Source of the DNA: Patescibacteria group bacterium
GTDB lineage: Bacteria > Patescibacteriota > Doudnabacteria > UBA920
DNA: 13,178 nucleotides
Direction of reading: 5' to 3'
Assembly (NCBI GenBank): GCA_023473845.1
Contig: JAMCYA010000007.1
Span: 1 to 13,178, forward strand
Shown: piece by piece, positions 13,165 to 13,178 of the stretch
How positions within the stretch are numbered: the first letter of the stretch is position 1
Layout of the letters: each line of letters starts with the position of its first letter
Notes under the pieces: model-generated
Told to the model about the DNA's origin: nothing
Seen by the model: only the letters and a program-made list of their open reading frames with translations
Databases searched by the model: none
Position numbers and translations under genes: made by a program

Positions 13165-13178
13165 ATGGGCCGAAAAGC
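13165..13178 (+). CDS. Possible start of a plus-strand gene (four codons visible)
   Basis: An ATG at 13165 opens a frame reading MGRK before the window ends. It is supported only by the possible promoter at 13119-13145 and by the expectation of a gene divergent from the GtrA-like one. There is no Shine-Dalgarno. The product cannot be identified. Confidence 0.2.

Noticed and set aside
13135..13178. Promoter for the GtrA-like gene on the minus strand
   Set aside because: Only weak AT-rich hexamers (such as TTATAC) occur, and none has a -35 partner at normal spacing within the visible 44 bases.
1..13178. CRISPR array, tRNA, rRNA, insertion sequence or alternative genetic code
   Set aside because: No regularly spaced direct repeats, tRNA-like cloverleaf, conserved rRNA segment, transposase or terminal inverted repeat pair was seen, and UGA acts as stop in real genes.

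Overview
The window reads as a compact bacterial genome of about 50% GC. It most likely comes from the Candidate Phyla Radiation (Patescibacteria), probably a Parcubacteria-like lineage. This is an inference from gene style: genes abut or overlap by a few bases, several enzymes are short versions of their families, a GtrA-type and a DUF2339-type membrane protein are present, and many genes lack a Shine-Dalgarno sequence. UGA is used as an ordinary stop codon (for example at the end of the GalT-like gene), so there is no sign of the UGA-glycine code of SR1/Gracilibacteria. No rRNA, tRNA, CRISPR array or insertion sequence was seen. No gene-free stretch exceeds about 105 bases.

Layout, right to left on the minus strand. 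(1) 12451-13134 is a GtrA-family membrane protein with an unusual extra central hydrophobic segment. (2) 11785-12396, the only complete plus-strand gene, is a CDP-alcohol phosphatidyltransferase with its own consensus-like promoter, strong ribosome binding site and terminator hairpin. (3) 8306-11682 is a two-gene unit: dnaX (clamp-loader gamma/tau subunit), probably read from a leaderless mRNA, then a 596-residue membrane-anchored protein I cannot name, with a cysteine-patterned tail. (4) 1-8221 is a nine-gene run: htrA-like protease, ruvX/yqgF, GalT-like transferase, tpiA, rpiB-like, rpe-like, DUF2339 membrane protein, PfkB sugar kinase, and the start of gap, which runs off the left edge. Gaps range from an 8-base overlap to 40 bases, so it looks like one operon. 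It starts at a promoter (TTGAAA, 17 bases, TATAAT with extended -10) embedded in a perfect 14-bp inverted repeat.

The operon links the non-oxidative pentose phosphate pathway (RpiB and Rpe interconvert pentose 5-phosphates) to lower glycolysis (TpiA, GAPDH), with a sugar kinase and a hexose-1-phosphate nucleotidyltransferase as possible entry points. An envelope protease and a large membrane protein are co-transcribed. The rpe-like and rpiB-like products each carry a substitution at a residue that is a metal ligand or catalytic residue in characterised relatives.

The most notable points are the unnamed 596-residue protein with its C-x9-C / C-x9-C tail and a possible type IV secretion-like segment, the palindrome-embedded operon promoter, the leaderless dnaX, the three-fold repeat in the DUF2339 protein, and the insert in GtrA. 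No complete novel defence or mobile system was seen.
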